Of a stretch of DNA of 64,000 nucleotides, positions 18,198 to 27,383 are shown piece after piece; the first letter of the stretch is position 1, and every line of letters starts with the position of its first letter. The notes below the pieces were generated by a model. It was not told where the DNA came from. It was given only the letters and a program-made list of their open reading frames with translations, and made no database searches. This DNA is from Brevibacillus composti (lineage in GTDB: Bacteria; Bacillota; Bacilli; Brevibacillales; Brevibacillaceae), in contig NZ_CP066308.1 in assembly GCF_016406105.1 (NCBI RefSeq), positions 1,127,501-1,191,500 of the forward strand, written 5' to 3'. The position numbers were made by a program, and so were the translations under genes.

Positions 18198-19694
18198 ATG
18201 GCAAAATCGTTCGCATCATTTGGTTTTCGCCCGGAATTGATGCAAGGCATACAGGAAGCATTTTACAAGGAGCCGACGCCGATTCAGGCGGAAGCGATCC
18301 CCTTGATCACGGAAGGCAAGGATGTGATCGGGCAGGCACAGACAGGCACGGGAAAAACAGCCGCCTTTCTGCTGCCGATCCTGAATGGACTGAAAGAAGG
18401 CAAGCGCGACATACAGGCGTTGATCCTCACGCCTACACGCGAGCTGTCGATCCAGATAGCCAAAGAGGCGGAGAAGCTGGGCAAACATATGGGAGTAAAC
18501 GTCCTCTCGCTGCACGGCGGTACGGACATTGAGAAACAGCTGAGCAAGCTGAAGAATACCGTCCACATCGTGGTGGGCACGCCGGGCCGTGTGCTCGACC
18601 ACCTGCAGCGGGGCTCTCTCCATTTTGGGAGAATCTCCACCCTGGTGCTGGATGAGGCGGACAAAATGCTGGAGATGGGCTTTTTGGAGGACGTGGAGCA
18701 AGTCATCGTCAACACCCCGCAGCAGCGTCAAATCCTGCTGTTTTCCGCGACGATGCCGGATCTCGTGAAAAAGCTGGCGCATGAGTTCATGAAGCAGCCG
18801 CCGCATATCCGCATCGAATCCAAGCAGAAAACGGTGGAGACGATCGAGCAGATCTACTATGTGGTGAATCAAAGCGACAAGACGGATGCCCTGGTCGATC
18901 TGCTGGAGATGGAGAAACCCTTCCTCTGCATCGTTTTTGCCAATACGCAGGTTCGCGTCCAGCAACTGACCGCCCGGCTGCAGGAAAATGGCTTCGCAGC
19001 GAGTGCCTTGTACGGGGACTTGTCGCAAAGCAAGCGCGAGCAGTTGATGAAACAATTCCGCGACATGCGATTTCAGTACCTGATCGCTACCGATATCGCG
19101 GCGCGCGGGCTGGACGTCGAGGGCGTGACGCACGTCATCAACTACGATTTGCCCAATGATGTGGAAAGCTACATCCATCGCGTGGGCCGGACGGGCCGTG
19201 CCGGACAGCGGGGAAAAGCGATTTCGCTGGTCTCTCCGCGGCAAAAGAATCTGCTGGCCCGGTTTGCGAAAGCGACCAAAGCGTCCATCGAAGAAAAGCT
19301 GCTAATCGCCGGACGTCACCTTGACGCCGGCCGCCGCGAGCGAGCCAAGGAGCGCGAGGAGTATTTCCAGGAACTGCAGAAGGAAAAGGTAAAGGCCGAA
19401 GCGAAAGAGCAGCAAAAGCAGCTGGCTCCCGTCCTCGAGGCGATCAAGAAAAAAACGAAAGTAAAGCCGGGCTATAAGAAAAGGATGGCGCGTGAGCTGG
19501 AGGAATTGAAAACCCAGTACGAGCGAAATCGCCGCCGCGAAGAGGCGAAGGCGGCCCGCAAAGCCGGGAAGACAGGCAGTGCCGGCGGCAAAGGCAAAAC
19601 TGCGGGAGGCAAAGCGGGCGGCCCGCGCCCGGGGGCATCCAGCAGACGCGAGGGTGGCCGTCCCGGCGGATTTTCCGGAAAGCCGCGCGGATAA
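18198..19694 (+). CDS. DEAD-box ATP-dependent RNA helicase with basic Gly-rich tail
   Basis: A 498-residue RNA helicase of the CshA/CshB type, acting in ribosome assembly, RNA decay or cold adaptation. All core motifs are present: Q-motif EPTPIQAEAIP, Walker A GQAQTGTGKT, PTRELSIQ, TPGRVLDHL, VLDEADKML, SAT, and HRVGRTGRAGQRG. From about residue 395 the tail becomes charged and then Lys/Arg/Gly-rich (GGKAGGPRPGASSRREGG), expected to bind RNA. ATG 18198 follows GAAAGGAAG; the upstream GTG is less well placed. The 236-base gap before it holds a TATAGT -10 candidate near 18068 and a TGCCGT/ACGGCA hairpin near 18119-18159, consistent with a long structured leader. Confidence 0.92.
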   Translation: MAKSFASFGFRPELMQGIQEAFYKEPTPIQAEAIPLITEGKDVIGQAQTGTGKTAAFLLPILNGLKEGKRDIQALILTPTRELSIQIAKEAEKLGKHMGVNVLSLHGGTDIEKQLSKLKNTVHIVVGTPGRVLDHLQRGSLHFGRISTLVLDEADKMLEMGFLEDVEQVIVNTPQQRQILLFSATMPDLVKKLAHEFMKQPPHIRIESKQKTVETIEQIYYVVNQSDKTDALVDLLEMEKPFLCIVFANTQVRVQQLTARLQENGFAASALYGDLSQSKREQLMKQFRDMRFQYLIATDIAARGLDVEGVTHVINYDLPNDVESYIHRVGRTGRAGQRGKAISLVSPRQKNLLARFAKATKASIEEKLLIAGRHLDAGRRERAKEREEYFQELQKEKVKAEAKEQQKQLAPVLEAIKKKTKVKPGYKKRMARELEELKTQYERNRRREEAKAARKAGKTGSAGGKGKTAGGKAGGPRPGASSRREGGRPGGFSGKPRG

Positions 19695-19748
19695 CGGGAT
19701 CGATATCGATCGGTCAAATGGAACAAAGCAAATGAGCAGACAAGGATA

Positions 19749-19780
19749 GGAACAGTTCGAATTCGGAACTGTTCCTTTTT
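19749..19780 (+). terminator. Helicase terminator
   Basis: A perfect 10-bp stem, GGAACAGTTC with GAACTGTTCC, followed by five T. Confidence 0.92.
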
Positions 19781-19904
19781 ATTTGCTTCCCCACATGTCA
19801 CGGCAAGGAGGAACACCCCTATATTTACGTTATTAATATTGATCGAGTATATATTTGGAAATCGACAGTCATGATAATGTATATTCCAGACAGGGAGTGT
19901 TAAC

Positions 19905-21448
19905 GTGCAAAACCAAATCGAGGGCTTGGATTCTCTTGTCATTGGCATTGACGTGGGTTCAACCACCGTCAAGGCGACCGTAGTTAACCCGGAAACCAAA
20001 GAAATTCTCTGGTCAGACTATCAGCGCCACCACACGAAGCAGGCTGAAAAGGTATTGGAGTTCTTGATTACCATCGGGAATGAGTTCTCCCAGGTAAAGC
20101 AGGAAAATATCCGTGTCTTTGTGACGGGTTCCGGCGGCGGCCCTATTGTCGAGCACATCGGAGCCAAGTTTGTCCAGGAAGTGAATGCGGTCACCATGGC
20201 GGTAGAACATCTTCACCCTGATGTCGGCAGCGTCATCGAACTGGGCGGCCAGGATGCGAAAATCATCATTTTTAAGGCGAATCAGGAAACAGGAGACAAA
20301 CAGGCGCTAACCTCGATGAATGACAAGTGCGCATCCGGTACCGGCGCAACCATTGACAAGTGCATGATCAAAGTGGGCATGCAAAATCTCTCTGTCCTTA
20401 CCCGCGGCAATACGCTGCGACATCGCGTGCTTTTGCTGGGCGGTCCCAATACATACTTGCCTTTCTTGCAGGAATGCTGGCGGAAACGGATCCCTGCGAC
20501 ATGGGAAGAGCGAGGGTACGATTATCCCAAAGACGTACCCATCGAGGAATTGATCTTCGTGCCGGATAATTCCCAGTACTATGCGGCATACGGTGCGGTC
20601 ATGTATGGCTTGCATGAACCGGCTGGTGTCGGGACTTACACCGGGCTGGAAGGGCTCAAGGAATTCATCGCGCACGGTCGCAAGGCGAAATTGGGCGAGA
20701 ACGCCGGGCCGCCACTGGTCCTTGTCCAAAGGCAATCCTCTGGAAGATACCAAGGAAATGTTAAAGCGTATCGACGACAGGGTGAGGGGGCAGGGAGCCG
20801 AGCTGGAGATTATTGGTTTCGGCGCCACCGGATACGCAGCCGATGTCCTGGAGAAAACGCTGAAAGCGGATGTAAACATCGTGGAAACCGTCGCCCACAT
20901 GATGAGCGCCGTTCACGAATTTGGCGATATCGACGTGATCTGCGATATCGGTGGTCAGGATATCAAGGTTCTCTTTTTAAAAAATGGGGATATTCGCAAC
21001 TTCAGGCTGTCCAACCAGTGCTCGGCGGCGGGCGATGAATATTTTTGACGCCGAAATGCAGGAGCGGGGCAAGATGATCCTGGAACAGGTGGAAAAGGAA
21101 AATCGCCTCGCCATCTTGATGATCGGCCGTCCCTATCATTCGGACCCGGGGCTGAACCACTCGGTACTGGAAGAGTTTCAGGTCTTGGGTTACCCCATTC
21201 TCTCCATGCGCTCCATCCCTAAGGATGAAGAATGGCTGCGCCGCTTTTTCCAGAGCGACATCGAGAGCGGGAGAGTGGAGTGCGCATTAGAAGTAAGCGA
21301 CGTGTGGCCGGAAAACTTCAGCTCCAACAGCGAGCAAAAAGTGTGGGCGGCCAAATTCGCCGCGCGCCATCCGAATGTCGCCGTATTGGACCTGTCCAGT
21401 TTCAAATGCGGACATGACGCACCTACCTACGGGCCGTCTACAGCATGA
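19905..21448 (+). pseudogene. Decayed 2-hydroxyacyl-CoA dehydratase activase fusion
   Basis: Three consecutive frames encode parts of one large family of about 1,400-residue fusion proteins (BadF/BcrA-type activase repeats plus a dehydratase-like domain). Frame one (19905 to about 20720) has the ATPase motif IGIDVGSTTVKATVV, ELGGQDAKII and CASGTGA. Frame two (about 20740-21040) has the second activase repeat: IIGFGATGYAADV, DIGGQDIKVL, then the broken QCSAAGDEYF. Frame three (about 21045-21448) has only the dehydratase-like end: LMIGRPYHSDPGLNH to KCGHDAPTYG. Two frameshifts and a large deletion between the second and third parts leave no functional product. Intact relatives activate radical dehydratases or serve in anaerobic metabolism. 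Confidence 0.85.
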
Positions 21449-21530
21449 ACAGGCTCATATACGGGTTGTCCTTCTGCCGCCATCGAAAGATGACGGGAGA
21501 AGTACCACAATAAATCAGATTTTCACCACG

Positions 21531-21570
21531 CACGCTCTCCTTTTTTTCAGCAGGGAGAGCGTGTCTGTTT
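21531..21570 (+). terminator. Hairpin after the activase pseudogene
   Basis: CACGCTCTCC and GGGAGAGCGTG form a strong stem. The T-run lies in the loop and the 3' tail is only TCTGTTT, so it is a modest terminator. Confidence 0.5.
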
Positions 21571-21712
21571 CAGGCAAAAAAATAGTTCGGGAGAAGCAGG
21601 TTTTCCTCTCATCCGAAAACGGGTACAATAGAGAATAAAGAGAAATCTGTCATTCGTATTGGACCATAAGGCCTATGTACGGGTCAAAACTGGGTGTGAG
21701 GAGAAGCCAGTC

Positions 21713-21958
21713 ATGAATCCATCTTTTTGTGATCGATGCGGTCTGCCTATACCGCCTCATGAAACGGAGTGCCGTTCCTGCTCCTTAGAGGAATTGGACG
21801 AATATCGGGTCGTACGGGAATATTTGCGGCAGAATCCGAACTCCAACGCGATGCAAATCGCAAATGCGACGGGCATCTCTGTGTCAAGAATCCTCCGTTA
21901 CATAAAAAATGGCTCCTTGACCATCGTCAGCGACACGGCGAGCCGTCGGCATCGGTAA
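21713..21958 (+). CDS. Zinc-ribbon plus HTH small protein, YvyF-like
   Basis: An 81-residue protein. A treble-clef or zinc-ribbon pair, CDRCG and CRSCS, is at residues 6-26. It is followed by a helix-turn-helix-like segment (AMQIANATGISVSRILRYIK, residues 46-65). This layout resembles flagellar-operon YvyF-type proteins, though no flagellar genes lie nearby. ATG 21713 is favoured by GAGGAG 8 bases upstream over an in-frame ATG at 21659. A regulatory or adaptor role is likely, but the target is unknown. Confidence 0.65.
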   Translation: MNPSFCDRCGLPIPPHETECRSCSLEELDEYRVVREYLRQNPNSNAMQIANATGISVSRILRYIKNGSLTIVSDTASRRHR

Positions 21959-21965
21959 AGATAGC

Positions 21966-22022
21966 AAAAAACCCACCGCGTAAGAGAATCGTTGCGCTCT
22001 CTTTGCAGGTGGGCTGTTTTTT
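21966..22022. terminator. Bidirectional terminator between convergent genes
   Basis: CCCACCGCGTAAGAG pairs imperfectly with CTCTTTGCAGGTGGG. T6 follows on the plus strand and A-runs precede it, so it can serve both the zinc-ribbon gene and the convergent methyltransferase. Confidence 0.7.
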
Positions 22023-22025
22023 ATG

Positions 22026-23441
22026 TTAAGAGAGCCAGCGCAAGCCTTTGGGGTAATGGTTTTTGAGCTGATCCTGGGCCTGTTTGCCCCAACCGAGCGG
22101 GTAGCCGTCCACGGTAACCAGCGTCCAGCCGTTTTCACCGGTGCGCGCCAGAGTTTCCCCCTTCAGATAGCGATGCAGGTCCGGATCGGACGACTGATAG
22201 TTGGCGACACGGGCGGCTGCTTCCGCAGGAATGGCCAAAGCCAGGGCGTGGGCAGGTTCCAAGCGGTTTTTCTTGACCGTCCCCAGATGCAAGCCCGTCC
22301 GGTTGACCCGCAGTCCAGTCAAATCCAGGGCAGGTTGCGGATTATAATAAAGCTGATCGCCAAATAATAGAAAAGCCGAGTCGTCCCGGTACTTGTCATC
22401 GAGAGCGGGAAGAGATTCCTGGACGAAACTGTTCCAGGCCGAGATGGCTTCCTTAGGGACATGGGTCCCATTGCCTTTGCCCTTTTTGCGGGACAGGCGG
22501 CGTTCTGTCGTGTCGGCGGTTGCATCCGTAGATTTTCTCAATTTGGCAGCGAAGTGCCCCTCGCCGTTTAGCTGATGGGGCCAGAGACGTGCCGCATGTA
22601 TCAGGTCAGGCCACGCAGGATTCGCCCAGGCTGGCACGCCGGGACGGATAGACGGGACCGTCGCCATCGGAACGAGTTCAAATTCGGGGTGTTGTTGCAA
22701 GAACGAAACGAGGGTTTGTTCATTTTCGAGCGGGGCGAACGTACAAGTCGAATAGACGAGCGTCCCCCCTGGTTTCAGCATCGTGCTGGCCGCCTCCAGA
22801 ATCGTCAGTTGGATGCGGTGGCATTCGGCCACTTTGTCCAAAGACCAATCCTCTATCGCTTCCATCAGCTTGCGGAACATGCCTTCCCCGGAGCAGGGCG
22901 CATCCACGAGAATGCGGTCGAAGTAGGCGGGAAATCTCTCTGCCAGCACTTCCGGCATTTCATTGGTCACGATGGCGTTGGTGATGCCGAGCCGTTCGAT
23001 GTTCTGCGAGAGGGCCTTCACTCGGGCCGGGTGAGGCTCGTTTGCGACCAGCAGGCCTTCGCCGCGCATCGCCGCAGCGATTTGTGTGGATTTGCCGCCG
23101 GGAGCCGCACACAGGTCGAGGATCCGCTCACCGGGCTGAGCCTCCAGGCACGCAGCGGGATACATCGCACTGGGCTCCTGCAAATAGTACAGTCCGGCAG
23201 CGTGATAGGGGTGCTTGCCGGGTCGGTCCCCCTCCGCATAGCGAAACCCTTGGGAGCACCACTCCACCGGCTCCAGGGGAAAGGGCGAAAGCGCGAGGAA
23301 CTGGCTCTCGCCCAGCTTGAGGGGATTGACGCGCAGCCCGTGAGCGTAAGGCTCATCGTAGCTGGCGAGAAAGGATGGGAACTCGTCTGCGAGCAGCGCC
23401 TGCATGCGAGTCGTAAATGCGGTGGGTAAAGGGTTGTTCAT
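22026..23441 (-). CDS. RsmF-like rRNA cytosine-C5 methyltransferase
   Basis: SAM-dependent RNA m5C methyltransferase of the RsmB/RsmF (NOL1/NOP2/Sun) class, 471 residues. The SAM loop ILDLCAAPGGKSTQIAA is near 110. The proline-cysteine motif VDAPCSGEGMFRK near 182 and the catalytic YSTCTFAPLENE near 238 carry the two conserved cysteines. After residue 300 come the RsmF-type C-terminal domains, ending in a PUA-like region (VDGYPLGWGKQ). GGAGG lies 6 bases before ATG 23441. The exact target cytosine in 16S rRNA cannot be stated from sequence. Confidence 0.88.
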   Translation of the reverse strand: MNNPLPTAFTTRMQALLADEFPSFLASYDEPYAHGLRVNPLKLGESQFLALSPFPLEPVEWCSQGFRYAEGDRPGKHPYHAAGLYYLQEPSAMYPAACLEAQPGERILDLCAAPGGKSTQIAAAMRGEGLLVANEPHPARVKALSQNIERLGITNAIVTNEMPEVLAERFPAYFDRILVDAPCSGEGMFRKLMEAIEDWSLDKVAECHRIQLTILEAASTMLKPGGTLVYSTCTFAPLENEQTLVSFLQQHPEFELVPMATVPSIRPGVPAWANPAWPDLIHAARLWPHQLNGEGHFAAKLRKSTDATADTTERRLSRKKGKGNGTHVPKEAISAWNSFVQESLPALDDKYRDDSAFLLFGDQLYYNPQPALDLTGLRVNRTGLHLGTVKKNRLEPAHALALAIPAEAAARVANYQSSDPDLHRYLKGETLARTGENGWTLVTVDGYPLGWGKQAQDQLKNHYPKGLRWLS

Positions 23442-23528
23442 GGCATGCCTCCGATGTCAGATTTTGTCTGCCCTATAGAGGAAAAAAGGGAATCATGGCG
23501 AATCATTTTCAAAGTGAGGTGAGAATAA

Positions 23529-24335
23529 GTGAAGGAATCCCGCGCGGAACGGTACCGCTCACGCCGGCGAAACGACTCAGAGGTAAGCCGGTTTTGGATC
23601 ATGGGTTTGCTCTTCTCACTGCTGGTACTAGCCTTTGAGTTTTTTATCGAGATTCCAGTAGATGCGGGTTGGCTCCAGGAAATGGAGATGGCCTTGTTCA
23701 GTGCAAGCTTTACCCTGCTAGCCTTTTACCTGTTAGGGCTGACCTTTGTCTTCTCCCGCCAGCAGGAGGCCGGCAAAGTCAATCACCACGTCATCATTTA
23801 CGCCTGGCTGGGAGCGATTCTGTTTCACCTGTTTCTGCTCATTAGCAGCATGGCCAATCAGCATGTGTACAAAGCGGGAATCATCCTCTTCTTAGGGCCT
23901 CTGTTTTTAACTGTTTATCATTTTATCACGTACTTGTCTGCTTTGCGCGCTGCAAGACAAGAACAGGAATGGGCCACCGCCGCCTCCTACGAACGAACGG
24001 CTTACCAGCTGATTCTGGAAGGCTCGAAGGTGTACAGTGAAATAAACAGGCTGAAAATCGCCTATCCGGAAGTAGAGCAGATGCTGCGGGCCAATGAATT
24101 TTATGGAAGGCTCGAGCGGTATGCGTGGGAGATGCAGGAGTATTTGCAGGCGACCCAATTTACCCGCAAAGACGTGGAATTGCTTGAAGGCCACTATTTC
24201 TATCTGGAAAACCTGCTCCATCTGGCCAAGCAGCATCCGGGCATTATGGAATCTCGCTCTTTTGCCCACCGTGAACAGGGACAAAAGCGAATCAACCCCC
24301 CCATTGATAAAACAGAGGAGTTTCCCCCACGATGA
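23529..24335 (+). CDS. Four-helix membrane protein with cytoplasmic helical tail, unknown
   Basis: I do not recognise the family. The 268-residue protein has a basic N-terminus, four predicted membrane helices (about 22-41, 52-75, 88-107 and 113-136) and a charged, largely helical cytoplasmic region of about 130 residues rich in Glu, Arg and Leu. GTG 23529 is preceded by GTGAGGTGAG. The next gene, a soluble chemoreceptor, begins 39 bases after its stop, and the two probably share a transcript. A role as membrane partner or anchor of that receptor is inference only. Confidence 0.6.
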   Translation: MKESRAERYRSRRRNDSEVSRFWIMGLLFSLLVLAFEFFIEIPVDAGWLQEMEMALFSASFTLLAFYLLGLTFVFSRQQEAGKVNHHVIIYAWLGAILFHLFLLISSMANQHVYKAGIILFLGPLFLTVYHFITYLSALRAARQEQEWATAASYERTAYQLILEGSKVYSEINRLKIAYPEVEQMLRANEFYGRLERYAWEMQEYLQATQFTRKDVELLEGHYFYLENLLHLAKQHPGIMESRSFAHREQGQKRINPPIDKTEEFPPR

Positions 24336-24374
24336 TCCGCGGTGGTTCTCACGAGGAAAAGGAGAGTGTTGTCG

Positions 24375-25325
24375 ATGTTTTGGAAGAAAAAGAAGCAGGA
24401 GTCTGGCCATGAGGAGGCGGCGGCCGCTGCCGCGGTGACAGAGCCAGCGGCTGAGGAAGCCCGAGAGGTATTGAGGCAGGAATTGCTTGCTGTCTATGAG
24501 CAGCTGGGCACCATCATCAGGCAGCATGAAGTCGTGAACGATCAGCACGGCTCATTGGACGCGCTGGCGAACCGAATGAAGGGAATCGTGGACAAGATTC
24601 AGAGCATCACGGCTGAATCGGACGAATCCGCAAGCCATCTCTTCGCGCGCGGCGAACGCTTGACGGGCATCTGCATGCAGTCGGTGGAGCGGGCCAATGA
24701 GGGCAAAAAAGCGATGACCGAAGTCGTATCGGTGATGAGCCTGCTGGAACAGCAGTCGGCCAGCACCTCCGCGTCGATGAGCAGGCTGGAGGAGCGTTCC
24801 TCGGAAATTACCAGCATCGTGCAGGTGATCAGCGACATCGCGAACCAGACCAACCTGCTTGCGCTCAATGCGGCGATCGAAGCGGCGCGCGCCGGGGAAC
24901 AGGGACGCGGCTTTGCGGTAGTCGCCGACGAGGTCCGCAAACTGGCGGAGATGACGGCCAATTCGACCAAGAATATCGCCGAGCTGATCGGCAAGATCCA
25001 GGAAGAGACGAAAGAAGCGATCGCCAATAGCGAGAAGAGCGGCAGTGCGATTCAGAACGGCTTGTCCACCAGCAAGGATGCGGCCGAAAAGATGGACAGC
25101 ATCGTCCAAGCGCTGCGGGAAGTCAGCGAAGAGACCGCAGGCGTCATGGAAATTATTCAGCAGCAAAAACAGTACGCAGACGAAAGCAATGCGCAAGTCA
25201 TGCAGGTCAAACAGGCTTTGGAAGAGATGACGGATGCACTGGTTCACCACGTTCAGGAGGCCAGCGTCGTCGATCGGCAGCTCGAGGCCAGCTGTGCGGA
25301 TATCCAGCGGTTGTTGTCTGAATAA
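24375..25325 (+). CDS. Soluble methyl-accepting chemotaxis protein
   Basis: A 316-residue receptor with no membrane segment. The N-terminus (about 1-80) is lysine- then alanine/glutamate-rich and helical, including [19 protein letters not shown]. The remainder is a full signalling hairpin with tip [20 protein letters not shown] and downstream adaptation-helix sequence. It lacks a recognisable PAS, globin or Cache sensor, as in YfmS-like receptors. ATG 24375 is used, with AAAAGGAGAG upstream. Probable operon with the membrane protein before it. The signal is unknown and may come through a partner protein. Confidence 0.87.
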   Translation: MFWKKKKQESGHEEAAAAAAVTEPAAEEAREVLRQELLAVYEQLGTIIRQHEVVNDQHGSLDALANRMKGIVDKIQSITAESDESASHLFARGERLTGICMQSVERANEGKKAMTEVVSVMSLLEQQSASTSASMSRLEERSSEITSIVQVISDIANQTNLLALNAAIEAARAGEQGRGFAVVADEVRKLAEMTANSTKNIAELIGKIQEETKEAIANSEKSGSAIQNGLSTSKDAAEKMDSIVQALREVSEETAGVMEIIQQQKQYADESNAQVMQVKQALEEMTDALVHHVQEASVVDRQLEASCADIQRLLSE

Positions 25326-25351
25326 AGCTATTATTTTTATCTATCAACCAA

Positions 25352-25401
25352 AAACAGCGTTCAGCCCCGGTGTGCTGCCGGGGACGGAACGCTGTTTTTT
25401 T
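25352..25401. terminator. Bidirectional terminator
   Basis: AAACAGCGTTC pairs with GAACGCTGTTT around an inner GC-rich hairpin, with T7 on the plus strand and A-rich flank on the other. It serves the chemoreceptor and the convergent carboxypeptidase. Confidence 0.85.
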
Positions 25402-25414
25402 GATGCCTGGGTCG

Positions 25415-27178
25415 TCATCTCCCGGCCGCAAGAGCGGAATCACCGGCCACGCGATCAGCGGCGCCACGGGAAAAAGTCTTCTTCTTGGCCGAGAGAATGC
25501 CCGGGTCCGCCATAAAGCGGTAAACGGGGATCCGGTCTCCGGTTTGGACAGGCAGATAGCCGTTGGCCACAAAGCTGTCCACAGATTCAGGCTCCAGAGC
25601 CAGGGCGATGAAGTTGGCCAGCGGCTGATCCATGAAAAACACATAGCTGCCGGCAGGAAAAGCCGCGATTCTCTCCGTCACAGCCGTTTCTACGCGATTG
25701 GGGAAACGGCCGTTTTCCAATGTCGTCTTCACCTGATGATTCGTGACGAGATAGCTCTCTACGGAGAGCGTCAGGGGCTCGACCAGGGTAGACACGCTGA
25801 CGCCCAAAGCTTCCAGACGTTCCGCAATAGAATGATAGGCGGGCGGCATCAGGTAGGCAGTCGGACGTTCGCGCTCCAGCGTCGGCATGGCATCGGCAGC
25901 GCTCACCCAGGTGATCGGGATGGAGAGGCGCTTGGCCTGTGCCACATCAATGACATCCAACGACTGTCCGGCCATCGGCATGTTTTCGCTGGTCACGATA
26001 ATCGGATCGTCATCGCCCGGCTTTTTCCCTTGTTCGATTAACCGGGCGCGTGCGCTGGCGACGCCCTGTTTGATCCGGGCAGCGCGGGCAGCCGTAGCTT
26101 GGAGAAAGGCCTGATGGGCCGTCACCTGGCCGTAGACGCGACGTTCAAAATCGGCCCGGCCAATCCCGATTCCCCGTGTCTCGACCAAAAACGAGAGCGC
26201 GTTCTTCAAGCCGAGCGCATTGCGGCCGATCCGGGTTTCCGTGCTGCCCTCTGTAGCCGTAATGCGCCCTTCGTCATCGCGGGCCAGCGTATAATACGGA
26301 TGATGAGTCAACTCCGCACGGTCCAGCACAGCTTGGACCTCGGGCAGCAGCAGCTGGTCCGCCATGGTGCGCAGGGACTTTGGAATGTTCAGGTTTTTGG
26401 CCGAGGAGATGAGCACATCATAGGACGAGAGTGAGCCTTCGGTACCGGTTTGCGACAGCGCGGCAGATTTGACCGAGTACTCATGCGCATCGAGGACGAC
26501 ATCGGGCTGGAACCGGTCGAAAGCCTGATGAATCGCCCTCACCTCGGGAAGCTCCGCCCGCATGTAATCCCGATTGGCATCCAGACCCGTGGCGACGCTT
26601 CGGGTAAAACGGTAGGAGCCGTCCGGATTGATCCGCGGCACGATGATCACATGGAGCCGGTCGAGCAGCTCCCGTCCCGCAGGTTCCTCCGCCAGCCACT
26701 TGGCCATGACCAGCGCCGATTCGCCGGCGGCAGGCTCATTGCCGTGAATTTGCGCTTGCAGCCAGACGATCGGCCTGGCCGGATCACGGGGGAGCTGGTC
26801 AAAATGGCGGGAGAGGATCAACATCGGGATGTCCCGGCCTTCCAGCGATTGCCCGATGATTTCCAGTCGGACGTGTTCATGCTGGCTGTCCAGCTGCTGC
26901 AGAAATCCCATCATCTCTTCCTGGCTGGTGAAGGCGTTGCGCTTCTTCTGAAAAGCAGGCGTGTCATATGCTACGGGGGGCACAGGAAAAAGCGGGGCGA
27001 TGGACGCAGGCTGGATATAGACATCCTCTGCGTCGTAATAAGGCTCCTCCGCGATCGGATCGGCGGAAGCAGGCTCCGCGGCCATAGCCGCAGACATACC
27101 CCAAGCGGCGGGAGTGCCCGCCACGGCGAGTGAGCACGATAAGAGTACCAGCGCGGTTGAAGCCAAATGTCTCCTCAA
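25415..27178 (-). CDS. Secreted M14-family zinc carboxypeptidase
   Basis: A 587-residue exported metallocarboxypeptidase. A signal peptide (RRHLASTALVLLSCSLAVAG) is followed by an Ala/Pro-rich linker. The catalytic M14 domain has the zinc motif QIHGNEPAAGES near residue 142, with the third ligand in VVLDAHEYSVKS near 231, and the late catalytic glutamate in LSFLVETRGIGIG near 335. A C-terminal region of some 200 residues has no recognised domain. The start is TTG 27178 with GGAGGGATC 7 bases upstream. It likely trims peptides or cell-wall peptides outside the cell. Confidence 0.85.
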   Translation of the reverse strand: MRRHLASTALVLLSCSLAVAGTPAAWGMSAAMAAEPASADPIAEEPYYDAEDVYIQPASIAPLFPVPPVAYDTPAFQKKRNAFTSQEEMMGFLQQLDSQHEHVRLEIIGQSLEGRDIPMLILSRHFDQLPRDPARPIVWLQAQIHGNEPAAGESALVMAKWLAEEPAGRELLDRLHVIIVPRINPDGSYRFTRSVATGLDANRDYMRAELPEVRAIHQAFDRFQPDVVLDAHEYSVKSAALSQTGTEGSLSSYDVLISSAKNLNIPKSLRTMADQLLLPEVQAVLDRAELTHHPYYTLARDDEGRITATEGSTETRIGRNALGLKNALSFLVETRGIGIGRADFERRVYGQVTAHQAFLQATAARAARIKQGVASARARLIEQGKKPGDDDPIIVTSENMPMAGQSLDVIDVAQAKRLSIPITWVSAADAMPTLERERPTAYLMPPAYHSIAERLEALGVSVSTLVEPLTLSVESYLVTNHQVKTTLENGRFPNRVETAVTERIAAFPAGSYVFFMDQPLANFIALALEPESVDSFVANGYLPVQTGDRIPVYRFMADPGILSAKKKTFSRGAADRVAGDSALAAGR

Positions 27179-27383
27179 CCCGGATCCCTCCTTGCCTTAC
27201 GCATTTTCTCCTCTTCCCTTCATCCTTATCGGTCCCAATCCGTTTTCATAATGGTACTTTCTCATCATATTTATCTGTAAACAAAGGGAAATGAAAGGAT
27301 ATGTGGAATCTAGTTACAATGGCGTGGCCGATACCCGGATCAGATTTGAGCGAGTTCGCAAACTTCTGGGGAAGGGGGATTAC

